45,580 bases of DNA. It comes from Deltaproteobacteria bacterium (GTDB taxonomy: Bacteria; Bdellovibrionota; Bdellovibrionia; Bdellovibrionales; Bdellovibrionaceae). The stretch spans positions 1-45,580 of the forward strand of contig JABDFK010000010.1 in assembly GCA_013286585.1 (NCBI GenBank). The letters run 5' to 3'. Numbering within the stretch: position 1 is the stretch's first letter; every line of letters begins with the position of its first letter. Made by a program: the position numbers and the translations under genes. The notes beneath the pieces are model-generated. The model was not told the DNA's origin and searched no databases. It worked only from the letters and a program-made list of their open reading frames with translations. Positions 35,154-43,759 of the stretch are shown one piece after another.

Positions 35154-36407
35154 ATGGAAAAAATGGTAGTGCAAGGAGGCCACCAGTTGAACGGAGAGGT
35201 CTCTGCCAGCGGCGCAAAAAACTCAGCGCTGATTTTATTGTTCGCCAGCCTCTTGGCTGAAGGAAAACATCGTTTTTCAAATGTTCCACAATTGATGGAT
35301 GTCGATTCGGCGGCAAACCTGCTTCACTCGCTGGGCTGTGAAACCAAGCGCGACGGTAGCAACTTCGAAGTTCTAGTGCGCCGACCAAAATCCATGGAAG
35401 CCCATTACGATTTGGTCCGAAAAATGCGCGCCAGTATCCTCTGTCTTGGACCCCTGCTAGCAAAATACGGAGAGGCCGTGGTTTCCCTGCCCGGTGGTTG
35501 CGCCATCGGCACACGACCCATCGACCTGCATCTCGAAGGCATGAAGGCTCTAGGCGCAGAAATTATTTTGGAAGACGGCTATGTCAAAGCCAAAGCCAAG
35601 AAATTAAAAGCAGCGACCTTCCTTTTCGAAACAGTCACCGTGGGTGGAACTGAAAATATCATGATGGCCGCATCCCTAGCCGAAGGCACGACAGTCATGG
35701 AAAATGCGGCCAAGGAACCAGAGATCGTTGACCTGGCCAACTACCTCAACAAAATGGGTGCGAAGATCAAAGGCGCCGGCACTAGCGTCATCACCATTGA
35801 AGGCGTCAGCGAACTTAAGCCCGCCAATCACACCGTCATGGCCGATCGAATCGAAGCCGGCACCTTGGTCATCGCTGGAGCCATCACCGGCGGCGAAGTC
35901 ACGGTGAAAGACATTCGCCCCGAATGGATTGACTCGCTCACGTTCAAGCTCAAAGAGGCGGGATTCAAAATTTCCATCACAGACAATTCGGTCACAGTTC
36001 ACAAAAATAAATCCTGGCGTGCGGTCGACATCAACACCGCCCCCTATCCACTTTTTCCGACAGATCTTCAGGCGCAGTTCATGTCGCTGATGACCGTGGC
36101 CGAAGGCACCAGCGTGATTGGTGAAACGGTCTTTGAAAATCGCTTCATGCATGTTCAAGAACTTTGCCGAATGGGAGCCGACATCACTCCAAAAACCAGA
36201 GTCGCCGTCATTCGTGGAAAGCCCGGTGGACTCAGTGGAGCCCCGGTCATGGCTACCGACTTGCGCGCGAGTGCCTGCTTAGTTCTGGCCGGACTTGCAG
36301 CCCGAGGCGAAACTTCGGTTGGTCGGATTTATCACTTGGATCGTGGTTACGAAAAACTCGAGGCGAAATTGGCCAAACTGGGAGCCTCAGTCAAGCGCCT
36401 GGGCTAA
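35154..36407 (+). CDS. murA: UDP-N-acetylglucosamine 1-carboxyvinyltransferase
   Basis: Catalyses the first committed step of peptidoglycan synthesis. At 417 aa it is typical. Visible are the N-terminal VSASGAKNSALILLFASLL, the active-site Cys in PGGCAIGTRPIDLHL (the Cys form that fosfomycin can alkylate), TVGGTENIMMAASLA, MADRIEAGTLVIAGA and TDLRASACLVLAGLAA with RIYHLDRGYE near the end. It is the last gene of the prfA-prmC-murA cluster. The 3' flank carries structures on the other strand. Confidence 0.97.
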   Translation: MEKMVVQGGHQLNGEVSASGAKNSALILLFASLLAEGKHRFSNVPQLMDVDSAANLLHSLGCETKRDGSNFEVLVRRPKSMEAHYDLVRKMRASILCLGPLLAKYGEAVVSLPGGCAIGTRPIDLHLEGMKALGAEIILEDGYVKAKAKKLKAATFLFETVTVGGTENIMMAASLAEGTTVMENAAKEPEIVDLANYLNKMGAKIKGAGTSVITIEGVSELKPANHTVMADRIEAGTLVIAGAITGGEVTVKDIRPEWIDSLTFKLKEAGFKISITDNSVTVHKNKSWRAVDINTAPYPLFPTDLQAQFMSLMTVAEGTSVIGETVFENRFMHVQELCRMGADITPKTRVAVIRGKPGGLSGAPVMATDLRASACLVLAGLAARGETSVGRIYHLDRGYEKLEAKLAKLGASVKRLG

Positions 36408-36545
36408 TATTTCTGATGTTACCCAGTTCAGTAAATATGTCGTCTGCGCCAACCTAATTCGATTTGATCTCAAAAATATCCAGAGAAGACCCTGATTTTG
36501 CCGAACTGGGAAAGATTGGAAAACCCCCAGGCACGCGCTACCCCC

Positions 36546-36584
36546 AAAAAGCAAAAAGCCCTGACCGGAGGGGGTTGGTCAAGG
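36546..36584 (-). terminator. Intrinsic terminator with C-rich loop (distal of tandem pair)
   Basis: On the minus strand the stem of 36577-36584 with 36559-36566 (8 bp, one G-U pair) encloses the 10-nt loop AACCCCCTCC and is followed by CTTTTTGCTTTTT. No gene of its own; it backs up the terminator at 36597-36636. Confidence 0.75.
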
Positions 36585-36742
36585 CTCTTATACAAGAAAA
36601 AAATAGGTCTCAGCCCGGAGGGGTTTGGGCTGAGACTCAAATATCGGTTTTCTTAACTTGTAAGAGACCGTTAATTGAAAAACACCAATCTACTAAGGTA
36701 CAGCCACGTTTTCCCCACCAAATTCAGGGAGGGGGTCCTTGA
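36559..36742 (-). ncRNA. Candidate RNA / 3' UTR with three C-rich-loop hairpins
   Basis: On the minus strand three hairpins follow each other downstream of a 46-codon gene: 36724-36742 (loop ACCCCCT), 36607-36636 (loop AAACCCCTCC) and 36559-36584 (loop AACCCCCTCC). All expose CCCC(C)TCC-type loops, complementary to Shine-Dalgarno-like GGAGG(G), and the last two are intrinsic terminators. Loop sequence is kept while stems differ. It is candidate sRNA only; no transcript evidence is available. The rest of the murA-to-36746 gap (36408-36550) holds only a weak dyad, CCCAGTTC/GAACTGGG around 36423 and 36504, and no gene. Confidence 0.4.
36597..36636 (-). terminator. Intrinsic terminator with C-rich loop (proximal of tandem pair)
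   Basis: GTCTCAGCCC (36607-36616) pairs perfectly with GGGCTGAGAC (36627-36636). Read on the minus strand it is followed after 3 nt by seven T (36603 down to 36597). The loop is AAACCCCTCC. On the plus strand no T-tract follows, so it serves the minus strand. Confidence 0.85.
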
Positions 36743-36745
36743 GAA

Positions 36746-36886
36746 TCAATAGGAAAACGGGCTAACCTTGACCGACGATCCTTCCACACTTCCAGCAGAA
36801 ACTTCGGCTTTGGCCATGGCTGAAAAGCCAAGAACCAGCAGCACATAGATTCCGATGACAATATTTCTGATCGTCGTTGTATTCAT
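36746..36886 (-). CDS. Small secreted peptide, 46 aa
   Basis: Not recognised. ATG at 36884-36886, TGA at 36746-36748. The translation begins MNTTTIRNIVIGIYVLLVLG, continues FSAMAKA, and ends in a short mature part EVSAGSVEGSSVKVSPFSY of 19 residues if cleaved after AKA. This is a well-formed Sec signal peptide, which makes the frame more than a chance ORF. The ribosome site is weak (GGGCG). Its 3' side runs directly into the three C-rich-loop hairpins and the tandem terminators, so it defines the unit on this strand. Confidence 0.55.
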   Translation of the reverse strand: MNTTTIRNIVIGIYVLLVLGFSAMAKAEVSAGSVEGSSVKVSPFSY

Positions 36887-36905
36887 ACGCCCAGACAAAA
36901 GCAAA

Positions 36906-36930
36906 GGCTGTGCCATATTTAAGCACAGCC
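36906..36930. other. Inverted repeat upstream of the small secreted peptide gene
   Basis: GGCTGTGC (36906-36913) and GCACAGCC (36923-36930) are perfect inverted repeats around CATATTTAA. Read on the minus strand the hairpin is followed by TTTGCTTTTG, resembling a weak terminator or attenuator 20 nt before the peptide ATG. Otherwise it may be an operator between the divergent peptide and TPR genes. Confidence 0.5.
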
Positions 36931-37073
36931 AAATCCCGCTCTTTTCGATTTGGGCATAGCTCCCGAGTAAAATTTGGTTCCATTGTGGGAGGGCGGTTCC
37001 AAGTTAGTACCAAAGTCCAGAGTTGGACAGAGGGCTCAAGGTTTCGCTGTTCTGGGAATACAATGGGAAGGCT

Positions 37074-39926
37074 ATGGCTCAGCCGAAGGGTCCGAAAAGA
37101 CCCACCAATGATCCCATCAAATGGCAATTACAAATCGAGGGTGGGAAATCCCTGGGCCCACTATCGACCGAAGACTTATTGCTCAGAATTTCCGAAGGGA
37201 TTCTTGGCGGCAACGAAAAAATTCGAAAGCTTCCTGATGGGCCATGGACCGCGGTCTCGCGCGAGCCCATTTTTTACGACAAACTTCTTGAAGCTCTCTA
37301 TGAAGACGGTGAAAAAGACGACGACAAAACGGTGATTCGGCCGGCCTCCGCAAACATCAAATCACCGCGCCCTCCTCTGCCAAAACCAGGCGCTAAAGCC
37401 GCCGTCCCACCGGAGGCCTTGGTACCGAAAGACAATATTTTAGTTCCATTTCAAGCAAGCACACCAGCGCTTCGTCCGCCCAGAGCCCCAGGCTTACCAG
37501 TGACCGCGCAACAGCCCATCCAGTTTCAAGCGCCGAAGAAAAAATCGCCGGCATTGTTTGTGACCATTTTGCTTTTGATTCTGTCAGTGGGTGGCTATTT
37601 AGCCGTGAGCGAAGGACTGAAGCCGTCCGAGCAAGAATACCAAGGCTTGCAAATTAAACTTCCGCGACCGAGCACGCGAACCAGCCTCACCCCAGAGCAG
37701 CAAAACAAGGAGCTCTCTGAAATTTATCAGCTGATTTTTCACGACAGTATTGCGGAATACGACCAGGCGCAGACGAAACTGATTAGCTTCATAGAAAAAG
37801 CTCCGCTGGTGGCAGAGCCTCGCGGCCTTTTGTGTTTGGTGCAACTAAATCTGTGGCCTTACGTGCGGCAAAATTCAGAGGATCTGGAAAATCTGAAACT
37901 GGCGAAAATCGCCGGAAGCCGCTTGGACCCTGTGGGTCTAGCCGGTGTCCACTGTGAAGTTTCCTTCTTGATGGTCATGGGTAAATATCGGGATGCGATG
38001 GGATTGATCGAGCACACCTCTAACCGCAGAGAGATCGCCGAAGAATCCCCCGTGCTTTACTCTACCAAAGCGGAAATTTTGGCATCAGAAAAAACTTATA
38101 AGGAAGCCGTCGGTTGGGCAGAGGCCGCGGCCAAGCTTTGGCCGCAGTGGGCGCACCCCTTTTATCAGGTGGGCTTGTACAGTTTTGAAATTGCCGAAAA
38201 TGCCAAAGCTGCCGAAGCCTTTGAACGAGCACTTTTCCTAAACCCCAAGCACCGCCAGTCACTGATTGAGTACGGAGTTCTGATTTACTTGCGTCTAAAA
38301 GACTCTGCCAGGGCCGAGCAGTTTTTATTGGCAGCAACGAAAAGCGCCGATCCGATCTCTAAATTCCAAGAAGCGAAAATGTACTATTACCTGGCCAAGA
38401 TTTCCGGCGACAAAAGTCAGAATGACAAGGCCTTAGAGTACGTGCAGAAGGCCTATCAGTTAAATCCCGGTGACTTGAAGGCCCGCGATTATTTGATCCA
38501 GCTTGGAGGCTCTCCGACGCAGCTGATACAGACCACACAGAAAAATGAGTTGGTTTTCTTGGGCGATCAGTACGCCAGAGCCGGGGATTTTCTGGCGGCA
38601 CAAGCAGAATACAAAGCCGCTTTTCAGTTGGATCCGAAGAATGCATTGGCAGCCATGAAGGCCGGCAAAGCTTTGTGGCAACTGTACCAGGCGGAAGAGG
38701 CCCGACTGTGGTTGGGTAAAGCTATCACTGCCGATCCGAAGCTTTCCATTCCTTATTTTCTGATGGCGGATTATTACTCTCAGCAATTTAATTTCGCGGG
38801 TGCGGGTGAAATTCTGGGAAGGGGCGCCAGTAAGCTGCCGAACAACGTCGACATACTTCGCGGTTACGGATTGGTGGAGCTTCGTCGAAATAATCACAAG
38901 CAAGCCATTGTCTATTTGGAAAAAGCGCTGAAGATCACAGAAGATGTCGACACACTGATGCTGCTAGCGAAAGCATATTTGACCTCCAAAGACGCGCCCG
39001 ATCCGCAAAAAGCGATGGCTTACGCGACCAAGGCCATTCAGCTCGAGGACGCCAACCCGGATGCGCAGATCGTCTATGCCAAGGTTTTGGCCGCGCTCAA
39101 TGGAGTGCCAGCGGCAGTGACCTACATGAAGGAACGGATTCAAAAATTTTCCTACACCACGGACTATATTTTGGGTCTGGCTGAAATTTATCAGGAGGCC
39201 GAACGTTATAGCGATGCCCAAGCTGAATACGAAAAAATATTTTTGCTAGATAATAAAAACAAACGGGCGCTCCTGGGATTAGGCACCTGTTATCAGGCCC
39301 GGGCGATGCTGGAAAAAGCTTTGAAAACATTTTTATCGGCAGCGGTTCAAGATCCTTCAGATCCAGAGCCCGTGTTCAAGGCCGGAATGGTGTACATGGA
39401 TGCCGGTCGGGCTCGGGAAGCACTCAACCAATTTCAGCGGGGCGTGAACATCAACAAATTTTATCCCAAAGGCTATATTATGTTGGGTCGCGCAGCTTTG
39501 GCATTGAAGGAAATTCCGATGGCCTTGGGTGCTGCAAACCAAGAAAAGAAAAATAATCCAAGCCTGGCCGATGCCTATATTCTAGCCGGGGACGTGTATA
39601 AAGAATCACACGAGTTCAGCAAGTGCGGCACCGAGTATCAAAACGCCGTTCGCCTGCGACCCAAGGGTGCCGACAACTATGTGAAAATGGCGCAGTGTAT
39701 GATTTGGGCGGGCAATTTGGAGGTGGCAGAAAATATGTTGGCCATTGCTAAAGATCAGGAAAATGGATTTGCCGATATTTATAAATTACAGGGCGCGATC
39801 TTCGAAAAAAAGGGCGAAAAGCAGGAGGCCTGCCAGGCGTACCAGAATTTTTCTTCGCTAGCGCCCAACGCCCCGGACAAAAAGGACATCGAAGACAAAA
39901 TAAGTCGTCTGTGCGGTGGCCGATAA
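37074..39926 (+). CDS. GYF_2-like / TPR membrane protein, 950 aa
   Basis: A scaffold-like protein of unknown role. The N-terminus (residues about 10-75) fits a GYF_2-type domain (IKWQLQIEGGKSLGPLSTED, DGPWTAVSREPIFYDKLLEAL). A Pro/Ala-rich linker leads to one membrane helix (about 159-178, ALFVTILLLILSVGGYLAV), so the C-terminal part would face the periplasm. From about residue 210 to the end the sequence is a long run of TPR-type helix pairs (for example AAEAFERALFLNPKHRQSLI, AQAEYKAAFQLDPKNALAAM, AREALNQFQRGVNINKFYPK). The ATG at 37074 is chosen over 37023 for the GGGAAGG site and for the domain start. Neighbours do not define its task. Confidence 0.82.
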   Translation: MAQPKGPKRPTNDPIKWQLQIEGGKSLGPLSTEDLLLRISEGILGGNEKIRKLPDGPWTAVSREPIFYDKLLEALYEDGEKDDDKTVIRPASANIKSPRPPLPKPGAKAAVPPEALVPKDNILVPFQASTPALRPPRAPGLPVTAQQPIQFQAPKKKSPALFVTILLLILSVGGYLAVSEGLKPSEQEYQGLQIKLPRPSTRTSLTPEQQNKELSEIYQLIFHDSIAEYDQAQTKLISFIEKAPLVAEPRGLLCLVQLNLWPYVRQNSEDLENLKLAKIAGSRLDPVGLAGVHCEVSFLMVMGKYRDAMGLIEHTSNRREIAEESPVLYSTKAEILASEKTYKEAVGWAEAAAKLWPQWAHPFYQVGLYSFEIAENAKAAEAFERALFLNPKHRQSLIEYGVLIYLRLKDSARAEQFLLAATKSADPISKFQEAKMYYYLAKISGDKSQNDKALEYVQKAYQLNPGDLKARDYLIQLGGSPTQLIQTTQKNELVFLGDQYARAGDFLAAQAEYKAAFQLDPKNALAAMKAGKALWQLYQAEEARLWLGKAITADPKLSIPYFLMADYYSQQFNFAGAGEILGRGASKLPNNVDILRGYGLVELRRNNHKQAIVYLEKALKITEDVDTLMLLAKAYLTSKDAPDPQKAMAYATKAIQLEDANPDAQIVYAKVLAALNGVPAAVTYMKERIQKFSYTTDYILGLAEIYQEAERYSDAQAEYEKIFLLDNKNKRALLGLGTCYQARAMLEKALKTFLSAAVQDPSDPEPVFKAGMVYMDAGRAREALNQFQRGVNINKFYPKGYIMLGRAALALKEIPMALGAANQEKKNNPSLADAYILAGDVYKESHEFSKCGTEYQNAVRLRPKGADNYVKMAQCMIWAGNLEVAENMLAIAKDQENGFADIYKLQGAIFEKKGEKQEACQAYQNFSSLAPNAPDKKDIEDKISRLCGGR

Positions 39927-39968
39927 GGCAATTTTACGTTAGAGTTCATTGAGGGAAGGAAGTGATGC

Positions 39969-40277
39969 ATGGGAATATCGGACAAAGTGGGACAACTGGT
40001 GAACTCCGTCCAAAGCGGAGCTAAAAACGCTTCTTCCTCCGTTTTCGTCTGGATTCTGAAAGCCATCACGGCATTTTTCGTTGCACTGACCTTAGCGATG
40101 GTGGGGCAAGAGCTGGTGACCTACGGCACGCTCTCTTTCGTTTTAGTTCTGTTGGTGGCGGGCTTTGGCTTGGGGAAAATCATGTCGGGTTGGTCCCTGG
40201 GATCCGTCCTAATATTTGACTTGATCTGTGTGCTTGTGGCACTTCTGCTGCGAATGTACGTTCTTATCGCGCCATAA
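39969..40277 (+). CDS. Small membrane protein, 102 aa
   Basis: Not recognised. Three hydrophobic segments (residues about 27-47, 51-69 and 76-100) follow an amphipathic N-terminus (MGISDKVGQLVNSVQSGAKN). GAGGGAAGGAAG lies upstream of the ATG. It sits 42 nt after the TPR protein and 15 nt before serS, so it may be co-transcribed with either. Confidence 0.7.
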   Translation: MGISDKVGQLVNSVQSGAKNASSSVFVWILKAITAFFVALTLAMVGQELVTYGTLSFVLVLLVAGFGLGKIMSGWSLGSVLIFDLICVLVALLLRMYVLIAP

Positions 40278-40292
40278 TTTGAGGTAGAAATC

Positions 40293-41588
40293 ATGATCGA
40301 CATTAAGATGCTAGAAAGAAAGGCCGAGACCGGTCCTTCTTATTACGACGAATACAAAGCAAGCCTTATCAAACGCGGCGCAGACTTGAAGCCTCTGGAA
40401 GAGGTCATGGAACTCAATACTTTGAGAAAAAAAGCCATCACCGAATCTGAAACCGTTCGCGCGCAACACAATAAATTGGCGCAAACCGTAGGACAGATGA
40501 AGCGAGAGGGTAAGGATGCAACAGCGATCATGGCCGAAGCATCGGCTTTGGGTGAAACTTTCAAGTCCTTGGAACTTCGCACTAAAGAGATGGACGAAAA
40601 AGTGCACGCCATTATGGCGACCTTTCCGAACAAACTGCATGCTGATGTTCCGAAGGGCGAGTCTTCCGCACAAAACGTAGAAGTGAAGAAAGTCGGAGAA
40701 GCGAAGAAATTTTCTTTCAAGGCGATGGACCACATTGCCCTGGGAGAAAAATTGGGAATTCTTGATTTCGAACGCGCCGGAAAAGTCACCGGAGCCCGAT
40801 TCACATTCTTGAAAGGTGCTGGCGCCCGACTGGAACGTGCGCTGATTCAGTTTTTCATGGACATTCACTCTGAGCAGCACGGCTACACGGAGATGATCCC
40901 CCCATACATCGTGAACTCTGCCAGCTATTTCGGTACAGGACAGTTTCCGAAATTCGTCGATGACGTTTTTCACCTAAGTGACACCGATTATTATTTAATT
41001 TCTACGGCAGAGATTCCGGTGACCAACTATTACCGCGAAGAAACTTTGAAGGAAGAGGACCTGCCGAAAAAGTTTTGCGCTTTTTCTCCAAGTTTTCGTT
41101 CCGAAGCCGGCGCTGCCGGACGCGACACCCGCGGCCTGATCCGCCAACATCAGTTTCACAAGGTGGAGCTCATGGTGTTCGCTCATCCCAGCCAGTCTTA
41201 CGAGTTGCACGAGGCCCTCACTGGCCATGCAGAAAAGTGCTTGAGCGAGCTTGGCCTTGCTTACAAGCGCATGCTTCTGTGCGGAGGCGATATCGGCTTT
41301 GGCTCTGCCAAATGCTATGATCTAGAGGTTTGGCTTCCTGGCGCTGGTGAGTACAGAGAGATTAGCTCTTGCTCGAACTTCGAGGACTTTCAGGCTCGTC
41401 GGGCGAACATTCGCTTCAAATCGGCCACTGGAAAACCACAGTTCGTTCACACGCTGAATGGCAGCGGTTTAGCTGTGGGCCGCACCCTCATTGCTGTGCT
41501 TGAAAACTACCAGCGTGAGGATGGCTCCATCGAGATTCCGTCAGTTTTGCGAAAATACATGGGTGGCGCGACTGAAATTCGTGGCTAG
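40293..41588 (+). CDS. serS: Seryl-tRNA synthetase
   Basis: Charges tRNA-Ser with serine. The 431 aa protein has the N-terminal coiled-coil arm (residues about 30-110), class II motif 1 ([19 protein letters not shown]), motif 2 ([26 protein letters not shown]) and motif 3 ([19 protein letters not shown]). TTGAGGTAG precedes the ATG. A tRNA-Ser gene follows 76 nt downstream on the same strand, so enzyme and substrate genes are neighbours. Confidence 0.97.
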   Translation: MIDIKMLERKAETGPSYYDEYKASLIKRGADLKPLEEVMELNTLRKKAITESETVRAQHNKLAQTVGQMKREGKDATAIMAEASALGETFKSLELRTKEMDEKVHAIMATFPNKLHADVPKGESSAQNVEVKKVGEAKKFSFKAMDHIALGEKLGILDFERAGKVTGARFTFLKGAGARLERALIQFFMDIHSEQHGYTEMIPPYIVNSASYFGTGQFPKFVDDVFHLSDTDYYLISTAEIPVTNYYREETLKEEDLPKKFCAFSPSFRSEAGAAGRDTRGLIRQHQFHKVELMVFAHPSQSYELHEALTGHAEKCLSELGLAYKRMLLCGGDIGFGSAKCYDLEVWLPGAGEYREISSCSNFEDFQARRANIRFKSATGKPQFVHTLNGSGLAVGRTLIAVLENYQREDGSIEIPSVLRKYMGGATEIRG

Positions 41589-41664
41589 ACGGACACTGAG
41601 CGTCGCGCTGCAAAATCAGTAAAAGTCATTGCCTCGGCCCCCGCAAAACCATAAAACCGTCGAC

Positions 41665-41754
41665 GGAGCGATGGTAGAGCGGTTGAATACACCAGTCTTG
41701 AAAACTGGAAGACTCGCAAGGGTCTCGTGAGTTCGAATCTCACTCGCTCCGCCA
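41665..41754 (+). tRNA. tRNA-Ser (anticodon UGA)
   Basis: GGAGCGA (41665-41671) pairs with TCGCTCC (41744-41750), followed by G and an encoded CCA (41752-41754). The anticodon stem CCAGT/ACTGG encloses CTTGAAA, giving anticodon TGA (serine UCA codons). The long variable arm with GACTC-GCAA-GGGTC is typical of class II tRNA-Ser, and the T-arm GTGAG-TTCGAAT-CTCAC is intact. A weak promoter (TTGCCT and TAAAAC, 17 nt apart) lies just upstream. The 3' end directly abuts repeat R3. Confidence 0.97.
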
Positions 41755-41906
41755 ACTTCTTCCCCCTATTCAAATACTCAGACATACGGTGCTCGGCCCA
41801 CGACCGCTGGTTGCTTTCAGCAACTTCGCTTGGTTTTGTGCTTTCGAGCATGTTGCTTTTGTTGGGCTCTGCGCTCCGAACTCGCATTTGAATAGGGGGA
41901 AGAAGT
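41755..41906. repeat. Modular hairpin repeat, copy R3, with 21-bp perfect outer arms
   Basis: The arm 41755-41775 (beginning ACTTCTTCCCCCTATTC) is the exact reverse complement of 41886-41906. The interior contains GTTGCT-TTC-AGCAAC and TGCT-TTCG-AGCA hairpins. The last 102 bp or so are identical to the end of copy R4 at 45405-45580. The element starts on the first base after the tRNA-Ser CCA. The gap 41907-42055 up to the next gene shows nothing more. Confidence 0.9.
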
Positions 41907-42055
41907 CGTCTTCGGTTTTGTGGTTTGCGAGACCCGTGAGCGGAAAACGGTCGGAAACCAAATGAATCCAAGTCGCGGGCTAACCATAAATGCGCTGACT
42001 TTTAGTTCAGCCGGTTCGAAAGTATCTCTATTTTCTTAGGCCGGAGATTCCAGGT

Positions 42056-43255
42056 TTATTGCCTGGTACAAACGAACACATCAGTTCGATAGGGAAGCTC
42101 GATCTCCCGCCGATTTTTTGTCATGGCATGATTTGCTAGTAGTTCCCTTACCTCGTTCAATACTTTGGCTTTTGTTTTTGGAGGAAGAGCCGAGATGAAG
42201 CTGATCGACGCCACTCGATCCACAATCATGTCCGGAGAGCCCTTTTGAACATATTTAAAGTTTTTTTCGCTTAGGGATGAGAAAAGACTGGTTTTTTTGA
42301 AAGCTTTTTTCCAAACACCGTACTTGTACCTAGGAGCACCCTTTTCATGGGGGTCAATGATATCAGTCAGCTTGGAAACCCAATCGACAGATTCGTCCCT
42401 GGCGTTCCAAATTAGCCCAAGTTTCCCGGCGGTCTTAAGAACTCGATAAAGTTCGGGAAGGGCTTTCTCTCCGTCAAACCAATGAAATGCCTGGGCAACA
42501 ACGACAGCGTCAACGGAATGATCGGGCCGAGGAATTTTTTCCGCAGAGCCCTCTATAATCTTTATTTGTGGAAGCAGTTCAGAAAATTTTTTTCTCATGC
42601 CCTCGACAGGTTCTATGGCAAGAATTTCTGCGCCGGAAGAAACAATTAGTTGAGTGAATTTTCCAGTGCCTGCTCCCAAATCAAGGAGGGACTTTCCCGG
42701 TGCAATCCCAAGTTCCTCAGTTAAAAAGCGAATGGCCTCTGCCGGATATTCAGGTCGTCCTTTGTCGTAAGAGTCCCCGGCGGTTTGATAACCTTTGGAT
42801 GCGGCTTCATGAATGGTCATGGGGCCTATCTTATTCAATGCTGACCTTCCCTGTCCATGGTTCAACTCAATTTTTACCATGATTTCCAGGTTTACTCCGG
42901 ATGGATCAAAGACATAAAAAATGCGGTACTTGTTTTGTCCTCTTAAAAACTCTGAAGGGCCAAGAGGGGAATTCCTTGGCGGCATTGAGCGTGGTGACAA
43001 GCCCATTTTTTCTGCATGAGCAAGAAGGTCATTGAACCTGTCAAGGTCGTCCACCTCAAAAGCGAAGTGAGCGGGATTGGGCATCTTTTCGGCAGGAAAT
43101 GGAATGATCAGCAATTCGCTACGGTCATGTTCGAGCACCTGACCGCCGGCGGCACCTGGATCGTCAGAGGTTTTTCTAAACCCCAAGAGCTCACAGTAAA
43201 AATTTGTGGATGCGTCCACATCTCCAGAGCCCACGATCAGATGATTGATGACCAT
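42056..43255 (-). CDS. VOC (glyoxalase-like) - SAM methyltransferase fusion protein
   Basis: A 399 aa protein with two domains. Residues 1-130 are a vicinal-oxygen-chelate (glyoxalase/bleomycin-resistance) fold: MVINHLIVGSGDVDASTNFY, HFAFEVDDLDRFNDLL and YVFDPSGVNLEIM. Residues about 146-399 are a class I methyltransferase of the type GDSYDKGRPEYP...LLDLGAGTGKFTQL...DAVVVAQAFHWFD. The reading frame is continuous. An internal ATG at 42818-42820 begins the methyltransferase domain, and a short AGG site upstream could allow separate synthesis. VOC residues for metal binding are partly visible (His in INHL, Glu in NLEI). The substrate is unknown. Confidence 0.85.
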   Translation of the reverse strand: MVINHLIVGSGDVDASTNFYCELLGFRKTSDDPGAAGGQVLEHDRSELLIIPFPAEKMPNPAHFAFEVDDLDRFNDLLAHAEKMGLSPRSMPPRNSPLGPSEFLRGQNKYRIFYVFDPSGVNLEIMVKIELNHGQGRSALNKIGPMTIHEAASKGYQTAGDSYDKGRPEYPAEAIRFLTEELGIAPGKSLLDLGAGTGKFTQLIVSSGAEILAIEPVEGMRKKFSELLPQIKIIEGSAEKIPRPDHSVDAVVVAQAFHWFDGEKALPELYRVLKTAGKLGLIWNARDESVDWVSKLTDIIDPHEKGAPRYKYGVWKKAFKKTSLFSSLSEKNFKYVQKGSPDMIVDRVASISFISALPPKTKAKVLNEVRELLANHAMTKNRREIELPYRTDVFVCTRQ

Positions 43256-43286
43256 GAGTCATTTTATTGTACTGCTTTGGCTCAAG

Positions 43287-43598
43287 TCAAAGGCAGCCTG
43301 ATGCTAAGATTTCAATGCCAGCAATCTGGGGACACGTTCCATTAAAAGTTGGGACTGCGTAGTTAACCCGAGCTCTCACAAAGCAGCCATTGGTGGCATC
43401 AACCTCGTATTGCCCGGAAATATATCGGACGGCCGCAATGTCCTGACCACCAGATTTACGCAGCTCAGTCATAACGTCAGGTGATTCTAAAACAGCTCTA
43501 TACTCGCTTGGTTGAACATAAGTCTTATTGGGTGGTGGTGCACATGCGAAAGCCTTTGTTCCCGAAGCCAAACTTAAGATAACTAAAAGATATTTCAT
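43287..43598 (-). CDS. Small exported protein, 103 aa
   Basis: Not recognised. Signal peptide MKYLLVILSLASGTKAFA, cleaved before CAPP (the Cys is at +1 but without a lipobox, so not a lipoprotein). The mature part has Cys in FACAPP, NGCFVR, GTCPQI and SGCL, giving two possible disulfides. The ATG at 43596-43598 follows GAGGAGAATAGAGTG on the minus strand; a longer start at 43622 would add residues without a signal role. It lies beside the TIGR02147 gene, divergently. Confidence 0.75.
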   Translation of the reverse strand: MKYLLVILSLASGTKAFACAPPPNKTYVQPSEYRAVLESPDVMTELRKSGGQDIAAVRYISGQYEVDATNGCFVRARVNYAVPTFNGTCPQIAGIEILASGCL

Positions 43599-43698
43599 CA
43601 CTCTATTCTCCTCTGCGCTCATCGATGCAAAGAAGAGGCCATGGTTATGGAGTCATATCGACACTTGATCGGCCTCTCCAGACAGGAAGGACTGACCT

Positions 43699-43728
43699 GT
43701 AGCATGGAAAATGCTACACTTTGTAGCA
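43699..43728 (+). promoter_or_regulatory. Operator-like palindrome upstream of the second TIGR02147 gene
   Basis: GTAGCAT (43699-43705)/ATGCTAC (43711-43717) is a perfect 7-bp dyad with a GGAAA centre, followed by a third half-site GTAGCA (43723-43728). It ends 31 nt before the regulator ATG and may mediate autoregulation. The surrounding gap 43599-43759 contains the divergent promoters, which I cannot define. Confidence 0.5.
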
Positions 43729-43759
43729 AATTTTCTGGGCTATGAAGGAAATCTAGTCT

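Noticed and set aside
36408-37073. c-di-GMP riboswitch, tmRNA or other known structured RNA
   Set aside because: None of the conserved core motifs of these RNAs could be found; only the C-rich-loop hairpins and short dyads are seen.
36762-37127. A 121-codon minus-strand frame upstream of the TPR gene
   Set aside because: No ribosome site and an unusual composition; the 46-codon frame at 36746-36886 with a signal peptide fits better.
41585-41971. Coding frames over the tRNA-Ser region and repeat R3
   Set aside because: The tRNA is complete and the frames follow from its sequence and the repeat.
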